Source of the DNA: Erythrobacter sp.
GTDB lineage: Bacteria; Pseudomonadota; Alphaproteobacteria; Sphingomonadales; Sphingomonadaceae
Direction of reading: 5' to 3'
Assembly: GCA_024642335.1 (NCBI GenBank)
Contig: JAHEBH010000010.1
Location: forward strand, 1 to 60,418
Length of the DNA: 60,418 nt
The number at the start of each line of letters is the position of its first letter. Position 1 is the stretch's first letter. The translations under genes were made by a program, and so were the position numbers. Below are positions 46,163 to 55,690 of this stretch, in pieces. Under the pieces are notes generated by a model. That model was not told where the DNA came from. It saw nothing but the letters and a program-made list of their open reading frames with translations, and ran no database searches.

Positions 46163-48061
46163 CTAGATCTCCACCTGGCTACCCAGTTCCACCACGCGAT
46201 TGGTCGGCAGGCGGAAGAATTCCATCGGTGTTGCGGCGTTGCGCATCATCCAGGCGAACAGCTTCTCGCGCCAGATCATCATGCCCGGCTTCTCTGCCGT
46301 CAGCAGCGTCTGGCGGGAGAGGAAGAAGCTGGTCTGCATCATCTCGAACTTGCCGCCGCACTGGTCCACCTTCTCGAGCGCGGCGGGCACATTGGTTTCT
46401 TCCATGAAGCCGTAATGCAGGATGACCCGGTAGAATCCGTCGCCTAGCTCATGCGTTTCGATACGTTCGGCCTCATCGACATAGGGCACGTCCTCGATGA
46501 GCACGGTCAGCACCACAACGCGCTCATGAAGAACCTTGTTGTGCTTGATGTTGTGCAGCAGCGCGGATGGCGTGCCCTTTGAACCGGAGTTCATAAAGAT
46601 CGCCGTGCCCGAAACACGCTTGGTGGAGCTGTTCGCGCTCTTGGCAAAGATATCGAGCGGCAGGCCGACCTCCGTCATGCGTCCGCGCATCAGCTTGCGG
46701 CCCTTGGCCCACGTGGTCAGCAAGGTGAAAGCGATCGCCCCGACCAACAGCGGGAACCAGCCGCCATCGGGAATCTTTGTCGCGTTGGCAGCGAAATAGG
46801 CGCCGTCGACGATCAGGAACACCAGCACCACAGGCACCGCAATCCACATACGCCACTTCCATACGCCCACGAACAGCACCGCCATGAGCAGCGTGTCGAG
46901 CGTCACCGCACCGGTCACCGCGATGCCGTAAGCACTGGCGAGGTTAGAAGAGTTCTGGAAGGTCAGCACAAGGACAATGACCGCGCACAGCAGCGCCCAG
47001 TTGATGATGGGGATGTATATCTGGCCGGAGTGCTCATCGCTCGTATGACGGATCGACAGGCGCGGAATGAAGCCAAGCTGGATCGCCTGGTGGGTTATCG
47101 AGAACGCGCCCGAGATTACCGCCTGGCTGGCGATGAATGTCGCCGCCGTTGCCAGGAAGACGAGCGGCAGGCGCAGATACTCGGGCGCAAGGAAGAAGAA
47201 CGGGCTCATGATCGCTTCTTCCGCAGCGGCATCGCCCAGCCCCAGGATCATCGCCCCCTGGCCGAAATAGTTGAGCAGCAGGCAGGGCATGACAAAGCCG
47301 AACCAGGAGAGGCGCATCGGGCCGCGCCCGAAATGCCCCATGTCCGAATAGAGCGCTTCCGCACCCGTCACCGCCAACACCACCGAGCCCAGTGCCAGGA
47401 AAGCGAGGAGCTTGTCGGTGATGAAGAATTGCACCGCGTACCAGGGGTTGAGCGCCCACAGTATCTCGGGAGAACCGACAATCTGGATCGTTCCCAGCGT
47501 TGCGATGACAACGAAGTACACCATCATCACCGGGGCAAACAATGCACCCACCTTTTCCGTGCCGCGCTTTTGCAGGGCGAATAATGCTACCAGCAGGCCA
47601 AGAGCGATGGGAATGACGAAACGTCCGAATCCGGGATCAACCACGGTCAGCCCTTCCACCGCCGACAAGACGGAGATGGCGGGCGTGATCATGCTGTCAC
47701 CATAGAACAGCGCCGTGGCGAACACGCCCAGCAGCACCACAAGCCAGCTGTACTTGGTATTGCCGACGCTGCGCGAAAGCAGTGCCACCAGCGCCAGGCT
47801 GCCGCCCTGCCCCTTGTTGTCGGCACGCATCAGGATGGAGACGTACTGGATCGAGACGACCAGCGTCATCGACCAGAATATCAGGCTGACAACGCCCAGA
47901 ATGTGCAGATCGTCGATCGGCAGATGATGCGCACCGCGAAAGGTCTCGCGGAAGGCATACAGCGGGCTGGTGCCGATATCGCCAAAGACGATGCCGATTG
48001 CACCTGCGGCCAGCTTCAGCTTTGCCGATTGGGTATCATTACCATTGGTAGATGCACTCAT
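46163..48061 (-). CDS. kup: KUP-type potassium uptake protein
   Basis: 632 residues, 12 membrane helices in the first ~430 and a cytoplasmic tail. The N-terminal [20 protein letters not shown] is the KUP/HAK/KT signature, and [20 protein letters not shown] and [13 protein letters not shown] follow. It is a K+:H+ symporter used when osmotic or pH conditions disable other K+ systems. It ends with the typical [18 protein letters not shown]. The 95-bp upstream region shows only a hairpin that belongs to the ccm operon. Confidence 0.97.
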   Translation of the reverse strand: MSASTNGNDTQSAKLKLAAGAIGIVFGDIGTSPLYAFRETFRGAHHLPIDDLHILGVVSLIFWSMTLVVSIQYVSILMRADNKGQGGSLALVALLSRSVGNTKYSWLVVLLGVFATALFYGDSMITPAISVLSAVEGLTVVDPGFGRFVIPIALGLLVALFALQKRGTEKVGALFAPVMMVYFVVIATLGTIQIVGSPEILWALNPWYAVQFFITDKLLAFLALGSVVLAVTGAEALYSDMGHFGRGPMRLSWFGFVMPCLLLNYFGQGAMILGLGDAAAEEAIMSPFFFLAPEYLRLPLVFLATAATFIASQAVISGAFSITHQAIQLGFIPRLSIRHTSDEHSGQIYIPIINWALLCAVIVLVLTFQNSSNLASAYGIAVTGAVTLDTLLMAVLFVGVWKWRMWIAVPVVLVFLIVDGAYFAANATKIPDGGWFPLLVGAIAFTLLTTWAKGRKLMRGRMTEVGLPLDIFAKSANSSTKRVSGTAIFMNSGSKGTPSALLHNIKHNKVLHERVVVLTVLIEDVPYVDEAERIETHELGDGFYRVILHYGFMEETNVPAALEKVDQCGGKFEMMQTSFFLSRQTLLTAEKPGMMIWREKLFAWMMRNAATPMEFFRLPTNRVVELGSQVEI

Positions 48062-48136
48062 CGGGATTTACGCCCCTGTTCGCGTGCATGCACGCCGGAA
48101 GTCGCGCCGCTTAGCAGCACTCAAGTCGCTCCGCAA

Positions 48137-48155
48137 CATGCTGCATCGCAGCATG
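48137..48155 (-). terminator. Hairpin terminator of the ccm operon
   Basis: An 8-bp perfect stem CATGCTGC/GCAGCATG with a 3-nt loop, starting 1 nt after the ccmI stop on the minus strand. No T run follows, so it may be an mRNA end stabiliser. Confidence 0.55.
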
Positions 48156-48156
48156 C

Positions 48157-48891
48157 TTATTCTGTCCCTTCTTGGGGAATGGCGCCGGATTGTGACAACA
48201 GGGCCTCCAGCCGCTCTACGCGGTCCGCCATGAACCGGCGCGCTTCGCTGTCTTCCTCGCCCGTTTGCGCCAGGGCAGAGCGCCACGCCTGCCTCGCTTC
48301 CATCATCCGCCCTTGCCGGATCAGCGAAAGTCCCAGGAAATAGGCAGGCGCCGGGTTTTCAGGCGCAATGCTGCTCGCCTGCCGGAAGGCGTAGAGCGAT
48401 GCCTGCGTCAGCATGCCGTCGGCCTGTTCTGTCAGCGCATTGCCCAGCGCCACCCAAGCCTCGAAATCTTGCGGGCGATCCTGGACCACGCCGCCCAGGA
48501 AGCCCGCCGCCACTTCGAACTGTCCACGCCGCGCAAAGGCATCGGCGGTGAGCATCGCATCGCTGGAAGACCGGAGTTCGCTTCCCACCAGTATCTTGCG
48601 CGAATCGACCACTTGCCAGTCATCGTTATAGTCTTCCTGTGCCAATGCCTTGGGCGCAGCGGGAATATCGGGGCTGGCCTGGAGCGTATATCCGGCAAGG
48701 CCGAACACCAGTGCTGCGGCAAAGCTCGCCCATGTGGCGCGCGGCAGGCGGAAGACCAGGACAGCAATGGCGAAGGCCGCAAGTGCAAGTGCGATGGCGA
48801 TGACCCAAACTGTCATGCCAGGTGCCTGCGTCCTTTCGAAAAAGGGAGCAGCGCTTGGGGCGGCGACCGAATAATCAAGCGACAAGCTCAT
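48157..48891 (-). CDS. ccmI: Cytochrome c maturation protein CcmI (CycH-like, TPR)
   Basis: About 244 residues. An N-terminal membrane helix (WVIAIALALAAFAIAVLV) is followed by a second hydrophobic stretch and TPR repeats (AWVALGNALTEQADG, APAYFLGLSLIRQGRMMEARQAW). CcmI holds apocytochrome c for the CcmFH haem ligase. The ATG at 48891 overlaps the ccmH stop by 4 nt, so it is the last gene of the ccm run. Confidence 0.88.
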   Translation of the reverse strand: MSLSLDYSVAAPSAAPFFERTQAPGMTVWVIAIALALAAFAIAVLVFRLPRATWASFAAALVFGLAGYTLQASPDIPAAPKALAQEDYNDDWQVVDSRKILVGSELRSSSDAMLTADAFARRGQFEVAAGFLGGVVQDRPQDFEAWVALGNALTEQADGMLTQASLYAFRQASSIAPENPAPAYFLGLSLIRQGRMMEARQAWRSALAQTGEEDSEARRFMADRVERLEALLSQSGAIPQEGTE

Positions 48892-49292
48892 TTCGCTTTC
48901 CTCAACCGGCCGCGAAGGATCAGGATCGCGCCCAGCAGCAGAAGCGCGGGGATAGCGAACAGCGGCCAGGTGCTGGCGGTGACGCGCGGCTGGTAGCTGA
49001 CATAATCGCCGTAGCGCTGGATCAGCCATGCCCGAATGGCCTCCGGCTCCTCACCAGCCGCAATGCGTGTGCGCACCTGGTGCCGCATATCGCCCGCCAT
49101 CGGCGCATCGCTATCGGCAATCGACTGGCTCTGGCACTTGAGACACCGCAGGGTGACCATCAGTTCATGCGCCTTGGCCTCCAGTGCTGGATCGTCCAGC
49201 TGCTGATAGGCATAAGGTGCAGGCGGCAGGCTGTCTTGCGCCGTGAGCGGCGCCGCGAGGATCAGGAACAGCAGGAAGACGAGCTTCTTCAT
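48888..49292 (-). CDS. ccmH: Cytochrome c maturation protein CcmH (CycL)
   Basis: 134 residues: signal peptide (KKLVFLLFLILAAPLTAQ), a small periplasmic domain with the thiol motif LRCLKCQSQSI, and a C-terminal membrane anchor (WPLFAIPALLLLGAILIL). It reduces the apocytochrome CxxCH cysteines for haem attachment. It overlaps ccmG and ccmI by 4 nt each. Confidence 0.95.
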   Translation of the reverse strand: MKKLVFLLFLILAAPLTAQDSLPPAPYAYQQLDDPALEAKAHELMVTLRCLKCQSQSIADSDAPMAGDMRHQVRTRIAAGEEPEAIRAWLIQRYGDYVSYQPRVTASTWPLFAIPALLLLGAILILRGRLRKAK

Positions 49293-49825
49293 GCCCCCGC
49301 CTCCCGCAATTCATGCAGGATCGTCAGCACATGTTCCGGGCGGATGTCGCCGATATGCTGGTAGGTGATCACGCCATTGCCATCGACCACGAAGGTTTCC
49401 GGCACGCCGGAGGAGCCGATGGACAGTTGCACTTCGCTGATATCGTCTGCACCGATGCGCGTGAAGGGATTGCCATAGACCTGCAGGAAGGCGCTCACAT
49501 CCTCGGGCCGGTCGCGAATGGCGATGCCGACGATCTCTGCACCGCTGTCACGCAAGGACTCCAGCTGCGCCGCTTCGGCGCGGCAGGGGATGCACCAGCT
49601 GGCAAAGATGTTGACCAGCTTGGCCCTGCCATCGGCGAGATCTGCGGAGGAGAGCCCCGGCCTGTCAGGCACCGATGGCCGCAGGTCGAACGGCGGGATC
49701 GGCTGGCCGATCATCGCGCTCTCGATGAATTCATCCTTTGGCTGTGAGAGTTGATAGGCGAAGAGGCCGAACAGGCCTGCCGCCACCGCGACAACCCCCC
49801 ACAGGAACCAGCGGAACCGGGTCAT
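49289..49825 (-). CDS. ccmG: Thiol:disulfide oxidoreductase CcmG (DsbE)
   Basis: 178 residues. An N-terminal anchor (WFLWGVVAVAAGLFGLFAYQL) is followed by a thioredoxin fold with FASWCIPCRAEAAQL, the WCxPC active site of DsbE/CcmG, and SGVPETFVVDGNG with the cis-Pro. It passes electrons to CcmH or directly to apocytochrome c in the periplasm. ATGA overlaps join it to ccmF and ccmH. Confidence 0.95.
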   Translation of the reverse strand: MTRFRWFLWGVVAVAAGLFGLFAYQLSQPKDEFIESAMIGQPIPPFDLRPSVPDRPGLSSADLADGRAKLVNIFASWCIPCRAEAAQLESLRDSGAEIVGIAIRDRPEDVSAFLQVYGNPFTRIGADDISEVQLSIGSSGVPETFVVDGNGVITYQHIGDIRPEHVLTILHELREAGA

Positions 49826-51789
49826 GCGCCCGCCTCCTGCGCAAATGCTTCCTCATCTGCCCTGCGATCGGCGATCTTGCGGGCGGCGATACGCCTGCTG
49901 ATGTCGGTCGAAAGGCGGCCCAACAGCGCGAGGACCCCGCCCAGCGCGATCAGCAATCCGCCGTACCAGATGAAGGTCACAAAAGGCTTCCACCACAGCC
50001 GCAACTGCCAGCGGCCGTCTTCGTTCTGATTGCCGATGCCAACGTAGAGCTGGCCGTTCCAGCGGGTGACCAGCGCAATCTCGCTCGTCTCCTGCGGCGG
50101 CGACCAGAAGGACCGCGCCTGCGGACGCGCTTCGCCCGCCTCCTTGCCGTCGTAAGTGAGCGGCAGGCTCGCCTCCAGAGCGGTCCAGTTGGGTCCGGCC
50201 ACCGGCACCACTCCTGCGAGCACCGCCTGCCACGGCCCCACTTCCATTACATCGCCCGTATTGGCGGCCACCAGCCGTTCCTGCTGGAAGGCGGTATCCG
50301 AAGCCATGCCGAACAGCGACACGCCCACGCCGAAATGCGCAATCACCATCCCCCATACGGCCAAAGGCAAGCGGCGCAGCGATCGACCGCGAAGGGGCAG
50401 GAAACTGCCCACCATGACCACCACAGAAAGCACAAGGCCCAGCAGCGGCAAGATATCGATTGCCGAAGTCAGCAGCACGCCCGCAAGGACGACCACACCC
50501 AGCACGCCGAGTGCAACAACAGGCAGGCGGATGCGCGCAAAACTGTCCCTTCGCCACCGAAGCAGCGGTCCCACCGCCAGCACCACCAGCATGGGCAACA
50601 CGAAGATCGCGCTGACCGGGTTGAAATAAGGTGGGCCAACCGAAACGCGCATGTCGAATGCCTCGGTCATCAGCGGATAGAGCGTGCCCAGCAACACGAT
50701 GCCCAATGTAGCCGATAGGGCGACATTGTTGATGACCAGCGCGCCTTCGCGGCTAAGGACGGAGAAACGCTCTCCTTCGGCCACGGTGCCAGCACGGGAA
50801 ATAAACAGGACCAGCGCACCGCCGATATTGATCGCCAGCAACGCCAGGATGAAGCTGCCGCGCTCCGGGTCAACGGCAAAGGCGTGGACACTGGTGAGAA
50901 TGCCCGATCGGACCAGGAACGTTCCCACCATGCTCATCGAAAAACCGATCACTCCCAGCATGACCGTCCATGCGCGCAAGGCATCGCGTGAGGCCAGGAC
51001 GCTGGCGGAATGCAGCAGGGCGGTTGCGGCGAGCCAGGGCATCAGGCTGGCGTTCTCGACCGGGTCCCAGAACCACCAGCCGCCCCAGCCCAGCTCGTAA
51101 TAGGCCCAATAGGACCCGGCGGTGATGCCGATTGTCAGGAACACCCATGCACCAAGGATCCAGGGGCGCATCACCCGCGCGAATTCGGGCGTCACCTGCC
51201 GTGTCAGCAGGGCGCCGACGACAAAACTGAACGCGACCGAGAGACCAACATAGCCGAAGTAAAGCGTGGGCGGATGGAAGGCGAGGCCGATATCCTGCAG
51301 CAGCGGATTGAGGCCATTGCCTTCCACCGGAGCGGGATTGAGCCGTTCGAACGGGTTCGAACTGAACAGCAGGAAGGCATAAAATCCAAGACCAACAAAG
51401 GCTTGTGCTCCCAGAGTGGCCAGCATGGTCCTTTCGGGCAAACGCCGTTCAACCAGTGCGATCAAACCGCCGGCCAGCGCCATGACGGTGACCCACAGCA
51501 GCATGGAACCTTCATGGTTCCCCCATGCGCCCGCCAGCTTGAAGATCATCGGCTTTTCGGAATGCGAATTGTTTGCCACCAGCGCCACCGACAGATCGGT
51601 GCGCGCAAACAGCCACAGCAGTGTCAGGAAGGCGAGGCCGCACAAGAGTGCCTGTACGAGCGCGGCAGGCCTTGCGAGACGTGCGATCGCTTCTTCCCCG
51701 CCGCGAACACCCGTGAAGCCGGCCACAAGCTGCAGCCCCGCCAGCGCGGCGGCGAGCCAGAGGGCAACCAGGCCGAATTCGGCAATCAC
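49822..51789 (-). CDS. ccmF: Cytochrome c haem lyase subunit CcmF
   Basis: 655 residues with about 15 membrane helices. The haem-handling WWD domain reads GWGGWWFWDPVENASLMPWL, and the HSxSH-like GSMLLWV/HEGSMLL region is present. With CcmH and CcmI it ligates haem from holo-CcmE to apocytochrome c. The GTG start overlaps the ccmE TGA (GTGA). Confidence 0.96.
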   Translation of the reverse strand: MIAEFGLVALWLAAALAGLQLVAGFTGVRGGEEAIARLARPAALVQALLCGLAFLTLLWLFARTDLSVALVANNSHSEKPMIFKLAGAWGNHEGSMLLWVTVMALAGGLIALVERRLPERTMLATLGAQAFVGLGFYAFLLFSSNPFERLNPAPVEGNGLNPLLQDIGLAFHPPTLYFGYVGLSVAFSFVVGALLTRQVTPEFARVMRPWILGAWVFLTIGITAGSYWAYYELGWGGWWFWDPVENASLMPWLAATALLHSASVLASRDALRAWTVMLGVIGFSMSMVGTFLVRSGILTSVHAFAVDPERGSFILALLAINIGGALVLFISRAGTVAEGERFSVLSREGALVINNVALSATLGIVLLGTLYPLMTEAFDMRVSVGPPYFNPVSAIFVLPMLVVLAVGPLLRWRRDSFARIRLPVVALGVLGVVVLAGVLLTSAIDILPLLGLVLSVVVMVGSFLPLRGRSLRRLPLAVWGMVIAHFGVGVSLFGMASDTAFQQERLVAANTGDVMEVGPWQAVLAGVVPVAGPNWTALEASLPLTYDGKEAGEARPQARSFWSPPQETSEIALVTRWNGQLYVGIGNQNEDGRWQLRLWWKPFVTFIWYGGLLIALGGVLALLGRLSTDISRRIAARKIADRRADEEAFAQEAGA

Positions 51790-52247
51790 TCGAGCGTCGC
51801 CTCGACCTGGGCGCGCACCTGGTCGGCAGTCATGTGTTCCAGCTCGCGCGGGACATAATTCTCGTCATGCTTGGCGAGGAGGTTGCTGGCCACAAACGTG
51901 CCGTCGGCATCCATCGTTCCCTCAGCGATCACGCCCGACCCTTCCACGAAAAGCGCCGGAGCAATGCCGGTAAAGCTTACCGGCACGCTCGCCTCGCCAT
52001 CGCCGACCACGAAATGGATGGTGACACCGTCTTCCTGCGTTTCGATCGAACCCATCTCTACCATTCCGCCCAGGCGCATGCCGCGGCCTGGTTCGGGAGA
52101 TTCAGCCACAATTTCGCTCGGCAAATAGAAATAGTCCGCCTGATTCCGCAAAGCCCATGCGGCCAGCAGCCCCGCGCCGACCAGCGCGACAAGCGCGACG
52201 AAAAGCAGCACCAGCCGCTGGTGCTTGGGTTTGATACCACCGGTCAT
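51786..52247 (-). CDS. ccmE: Cytochrome c maturation haem chaperone CcmE
   Basis: 153 residues: an N-terminal anchor (LVLLFVALVALVGAGLLAAW) and a periplasmic OB fold with VEGSGVIAEGTMDADGTF, then LAKHDENYVPRE, where the His binds haem covalently. The ATG at 52247 overlaps the ccmD stop; a longer frame upstream is spurious. Confidence 0.95.
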   Translation of the reverse strand: MTGGIKPKHQRLVLLFVALVALVGAGLLAAWALRNQADYFYLPSEIVAESPEPGRGMRLGGMVEMGSIETQEDGVTIHFVVGDGEASVPVSFTGIAPALFVEGSGVIAEGTMDADGTFVASNLLAKHDENYVPRELEHMTADQVRAQVEATLE

Positions 52248-52384
52248 TTGCCGCGCGCCTCGTCCCGCGACTTTTCGGCATTGCGCATGGACAGCCAACT
52301 CCACACGACCAGCGCCGTCACGCAGACGAAACTGAGCGCATAGACCGCATTCACAAATGCCATCATGTCGAACTGTTCGCGCAT
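52244..52384 (-). CDS. ccmD: Haem exporter protein CcmD (46 aa)
   Basis: A 46-residue protein with one membrane helix (FVNAVYALSFVCVTALVVWS) and a charged C-terminus (RNAEKSRDEARGK), as expected of CcmD, which helps release holo-CcmE. Its ATG shares one base with the ccmC TAA (TAATG), and its TGA overlaps the ccmE ATG. It is short enough to be missed by annotation. Confidence 0.9.
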   Translation of the reverse strand: MREQFDMMAFVNAVYALSFVCVTALVVWSWLSMRNAEKSRDEARGK

Positions 52385-53115
52385 TACACTCCTTCCGCTG
52401 CCTGCATTGCCTTGCGCCGCAGCCTCGCTTCCGCCTGCATCTCGGCCAGGATCGTGCGCATGCGCATCAGCACCACTGCGCCGAACAGCAGGCTGAAGCC
52501 CAGAACCGCCACGAGCAAGGGATAGAGGTAGACCGGATCGATAGCCGATTTGCCCATCGTCAGGCTCGGCGGCTGGTGCAGCGAGTTCCACCACACGACC
52601 GAACGGTTGATGATCGGCACGTTGACCGCTCCGACGAGGCCGAAGATCGCGGCGATCCTGCTCGACGCCCCCTCGCGCGCCAATGCCGAGGAGAGCGCGA
52701 TATAGCCGAGGTAGAGGAACAGCAGCACCAGCATGCTGGTGAGCCGCCCGTCCCACACCCACCATGTTCCCCAGGTCGGCCGTCCCCAGATCGAACCGGT
52801 GGCGAGGCACAGGAATGCGAAGACAGCGCCCGGAACGGCCGCAGCCCGTGCCGCAATAGATGCCAGCGGGTGCCGCCAGACGAGTTCGACAAAGCTGGCA
52901 ATGGCGATAGCCGTCCAGCCGCCCATGCCCAGCCAGGCGACGGGCAGATGGATGAAGAGGATCTTGACCGAATCCCCCATCAGCCGGTCGGGCGGCACAT
53001 TGGTGTAACCCCATACAAGCGCTGCCAAAGTCACCACGATGCCCGACACCAGCAAAAGCGGGGTCAGCCATTTGGCGAGCCTCAGAAAGCGGGCGGGATT
53101 GGCGAAACCGTGCAT
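52384..53115 (-). CDS. ccmC: Haem transporter CcmC
   Basis: About 243 residues from the ATG at 53115 (MHGFANPARF), with six membrane helices. The WWD domain reads WGTWWVWDGRLTS, flanked by the conserved periplasmic His segments VKILFIHLPVAW and SVVWWNSLHQP. CcmC loads haem onto CcmE. It is the first gene of this run; ccmA and ccmB are not upstream, where an amino-acid dehydrogenase gene lies instead. Confidence 0.94.
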   Translation of the reverse strand: MHGFANPARFLRLAKWLTPLLLVSGIVVTLAALVWGYTNVPPDRLMGDSVKILFIHLPVAWLGMGGWTAIAIASFVELVWRHPLASIAARAAAVPGAVFAFLCLATGSIWGRPTWGTWWVWDGRLTSMLVLLFLYLGYIALSSALAREGASSRIAAIFGLVGAVNVPIINRSVVWWNSLHQPPSLTMGKSAIDPVYLYPLLVAVLGFSLLFGAVVLMRMRTILAEMQAEARLRRKAMQAAEGV

Positions 53116-53210
53116 TGAATAGGGTTCGAAATTGCGTTTGTCCCTTTGGCAGGTGCGGGACGCGACCACAAGGGGGCGCAGCCCTCAATGCGACGAATGC
53201 CGGTGGGAAG

Positions 53211-54272
53211 TCAGCGGCCGATCAGCCGCTGCGCCATGCGGTCCGCCACCACATCGGCGCCAAGGCCCGTGGTTTCACTTTCCTGCCAGATTTCGCGCAG
53301 CCGATCGGGTATCTGGCCGATCCGCTGGTTCACCTCACCGCGCGGGCAGGTCCTGCCCTCCATACGGGCGAGATATTCGAGGCTGACATTGATGATGCCG
53401 CCTGCATTGATGACGTAATCGGGTGCGTAGAGGATATCCCGCTCGACCAGCGCCAGTCCGTCCTCCGGTCGCGCAATCTGGTTGTTCGCCCCGCCTGCCA
53501 CCACAGCACAATCGAGCTTGGCAATACTGTCGGCAGTGAGGATCGCACCCAGCGCATTGGGGCTGAAGACATCGCAGGGCGTGGTAATGATGGAATCGGA
53601 GGGAACTGCGGTTGCACCAATCTCCTTTGCCAGCGCCTGTGCTCTTGCCGGATCAATATCCGCCAGGGTCAGCTTCGCACCATCGCGAGCCAGCAGCCGC
53701 GCCGCGCCGCCGCCCACGCTGCCGCACCCCTGCAGGGCCACATGCACGCCCGCCACGCTGCCCTTGCCCAGTCTGTGCTCGACTGCAGCCTTGATACCCA
53801 GATAGACTCCAAAGGACGTGGACGGCCCCGGATCGCCGCCTGCCAGATCGTCTCCATGCGGAAGGCCCGACACGTGCCGCGTTCGCTCAGAAAGCGCGAT
53901 CATGTCCGCCTCGCTCGCGCCAACATCCTGCGCGGTGACATAGGCGCCGCCCAGCGTCTCCACCGCGTCGGCAAAGGCAGCCAGCATTGCGGGCGTCTTG
54001 GTGCGGCTCTCGTCAAGCAGGACCACCGCCTTGCCCCCGCCCATCGGCAGGCCGGCCATGGCATTCTTGTAGCTCATCCCGCGGCTCAGGCGCAGCGCAT
54101 CCTTCATCGCCCCTGCCGGGTCTGCATAGTGCCAGAAGCGCACGCCCCCCGCACCGGGGCCGCAGTGAGTGGAATGGAGCGCGAGGATGGCAGTGAGGCC
54201 GGACTGCCGATCGTGCACAAGCTCAACGCGCTCGTGATCGTCCCAATCCGCTTCGGTCCAGAATGCCGCCAT
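53211..54272 (-). CDS. Glu/Leu/Phe/Val dehydrogenase family protein
   Basis: 353 residues. The catalytic N-terminal domain has GPGAGGVRFW, then YKNAMAGLPMGGGKAVV with the catalytic Lys, and the NAD domain has VALQGCGSVGGGAARLL (dinucleotide fold) and AGGANNQI. Closest in layout to leucine or phenylalanine dehydrogenase, which oxidatively deaminate branched-chain or aromatic amino acids. The ATG at 54272 is used; the longer frame runs into tRNA-His. Confidence 0.92.
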   Translation of the reverse strand: MAAFWTEADWDDHERVELVHDRQSGLTAILALHSTHCGPGAGGVRFWHYADPAGAMKDALRLSRGMSYKNAMAGLPMGGGKAVVLLDESRTKTPAMLAAFADAVETLGGAYVTAQDVGASEADMIALSERTRHVSGLPHGDDLAGGDPGPSTSFGVYLGIKAAVEHRLGKGSVAGVHVALQGCGSVGGGAARLLARDGAKLTLADIDPARAQALAKEIGATAVPSDSIITTPCDVFSPNALGAILTADSIAKLDCAVVAGGANNQIARPEDGLALVERDILYAPDYVINAGGIINVSLEYLARMEGRTCPRGEVNQRIGQIPDRLREIWQESETTGLGADVVADRMAQRLIGR

Positions 54273-54321
54273 GCTTCGTGCCCCTCTTGCAAGGTCTTTA
54301 TCGGCAGCGAGACTGGAAAAA

Positions 54322-54398
54322 TGGGGCGATCGACGGGGGTTGAACCCGCGACCTCCGGTACCACAAACCGGCGCTCTAACCAACTGAGCTACGATCGC
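54322..54398 (-). tRNA. tRNA-His (anticodon GTG)
   Basis: Cloverleaf on the minus strand: acceptor GCGATCG pairs with CGATCGC, the anticodon stem CCGGT/ACCGG encloses TTGTGGT with anticodon GTG, and CCA is encoded. The base before position 1 is G and the discriminator is C, the G-1:C73 pair specific to tRNA-His. Confidence 0.96.
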
Positions 54399-54591
54399 CA
54401 CATGCCAGGCACGCTTGCCAAGGAAGCGTGGCTGTTAGGCCCCCACACGCACCGGTCAAGCGGCTTGTCGCGCGGGCGGCTGCCTGTTGCACAAGCCTGC
54501 ACGATTGCAAAGCGAAAACTGCGCGTAAAGTCGCCTCACGCAAGATTATTCCACACTTGCCTGAACGCCGCTCGCCTTTATCACGAGAATC

Positions 54592-55224
54592 ATGACGACT
54601 CCGGGCGAAACCTCTGCCGAAAAGCTGCTGGCGCGCGCCGGTGTGCGGCGGGTTCCGACGGACAGGCTCGAGTTGTTCGACTGCCCCGACTTCCTGCCGC
54701 CGGCATTGTGCGGCAGGCTTGTCGCCCTGATCGACAGGAATCGCCGCCCCTCCACCATCGCTGACGCCAATGGTGACAACTACTTCCGCACCAGCGAAAC
54801 CTGCGACCTCGACGAGAATGAGCCGGCTGTCCAGGAGCTGGAGGAGCTGCTCTTCGCCATCAACGGGATCGACCCCGGGCACGGAGAGCCCGTACAGGGC
54901 CAGCGCTATGACGTGGGGCAGGAATTCAAGCCGCACACCGATTATTTCGAGCCCAAAGGCGGCGATTTCGTAAAATACTGCTCGGTCGCGGGAAACCGCA
55001 CATGGACCTTCATGATCTACCTCAATGATGTAAGTGCAGGTGGCGGCACGCGTTTCAAGGTCATCAACAAGGCCTTCCAGCCGGAAACCGGCAAGCTGGT
55101 GTGCTGGAACAACAGGCGACCCGATGGCCGCCCCAATCCCAACACGCTCCATCACGGGATGAAGGTGCGCAAGGGTCTCAAGTATGTGATCACCAAATGG
55201 TATCGGGAAAGGCCCTGGGGATGA
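54592..55224 (+). CDS. 2-oxoglutarate/Fe(II) oxygenase, prolyl 4-hydroxylase-like
   Basis: 210 residues. The double-stranded beta-helix core has the Fe ligands in FKPHTDYFEP (HxD) and a distal His in LHHGMKVRKGLKYVI, where the following Lys binds 2-oxoglutarate. GGGTRFKVI and the VQEL...DVGQEF region complete the P4Hc pattern. It should hydroxylate a protein or small-molecule substrate. The stop overlaps the GFA gene start by 4 nt. Confidence 0.9.
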   Translation: MTTPGETSAEKLLARAGVRRVPTDRLELFDCPDFLPPALCGRLVALIDRNRRPSTIADANGDNYFRTSETCDLDENEPAVQELEELLFAINGIDPGHGEPVQGQRYDVGQEFKPHTDYFEPKGGDFVKYCSVAGNRTWTFMIYLNDVSAGGGTRFKVINKAFQPETGKLVCWNNRRPDGRPNPNTLHHGMKVRKGLKYVITKWYRERPWG

Positions 55225-55634
55225 GAAGGAAAGCCAGCTGCCACTGCGGCAAGGTGCAATTCGAGGCCGATCTGCCGGAGGTTCTGAACCCCTCGCGCTG
55301 CAATTGCTCGATCTGCGCCAGGAAGGGCGCGGCGATGGTCTATATCCCGCTGGAAGACCTGACGGTGACGGCGGGAGAGGACGTCCTCTCCTGCTACCAG
55401 TTCAACACCATGGTGGCGAAGCACTACTTCTGCTCGAACTGCGGCATCCAGTGCTTCCACCAGCCGCGCTCGGATCCCAGCAAATACGCCATCAGTGCCG
55501 CCTGCATCGAAGGCGTGAAGGTGTACGAGGATTTCGAACGCATGGCCGTGAATGACGGCGTCCACCATATCCTCGACAATGATGGTGTGCGGCGAACTGC
55601 AGGGTTCCTCGTTTTCGAGAAGAGCGAAGACTGA
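55221..55634 (+). CDS. GFA family zinc protein (glutathione-dependent formaldehyde-activating type)
   Basis: 137 residues. Zinc-binding cysteines are in CHCGKVQFE, CNCSICARKG and CSNCGIQC, the GFA/CENP-V pattern. Family members add glutathione to formaldehyde or act otherwise; function here is open. The ATG at 55221 lies in the upstream stop (ATGA), so the two are translated together. Formaldehyde can be released by 2OG demethylases, which would give the pair a reason to be joined, but that is inference. Confidence 0.88.
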   Translation: MRRKASCHCGKVQFEADLPEVLNPSRCNCSICARKGAAMVYIPLEDLTVTAGEDVLSCYQFNTMVAKHYFCSNCGIQCFHQPRSDPSKYAISAACIEGVKVYEDFERMAVNDGVHHILDNDGVRRTAGFLVFEKSED

Positions 55635-55636
55635 AT

Positions 55637-55664
55637 CGAAAAGGGCGGCCCCGCAGGACCGCCC
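55637..55664 (-). terminator. Terminator of rpmE
   Basis: A 6-bp GGGCGG/CCGCCC stem (55643-55648 with 55659-55664) plus inner pairs. On the minus strand it is followed by TTTTC. It sits between the convergent GFA gene and rpmE. Confidence 0.75.
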
Positions 55665-55690
55665 CATCGTGTTCGCATATCGCGCGACGC

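Noticed and set aside
54273-54401. N-terminal extension of the amino-acid dehydrogenase
   Set aside because: The extension is a translation of tRNA-His; the ATG at 54272 is the family N-terminus.
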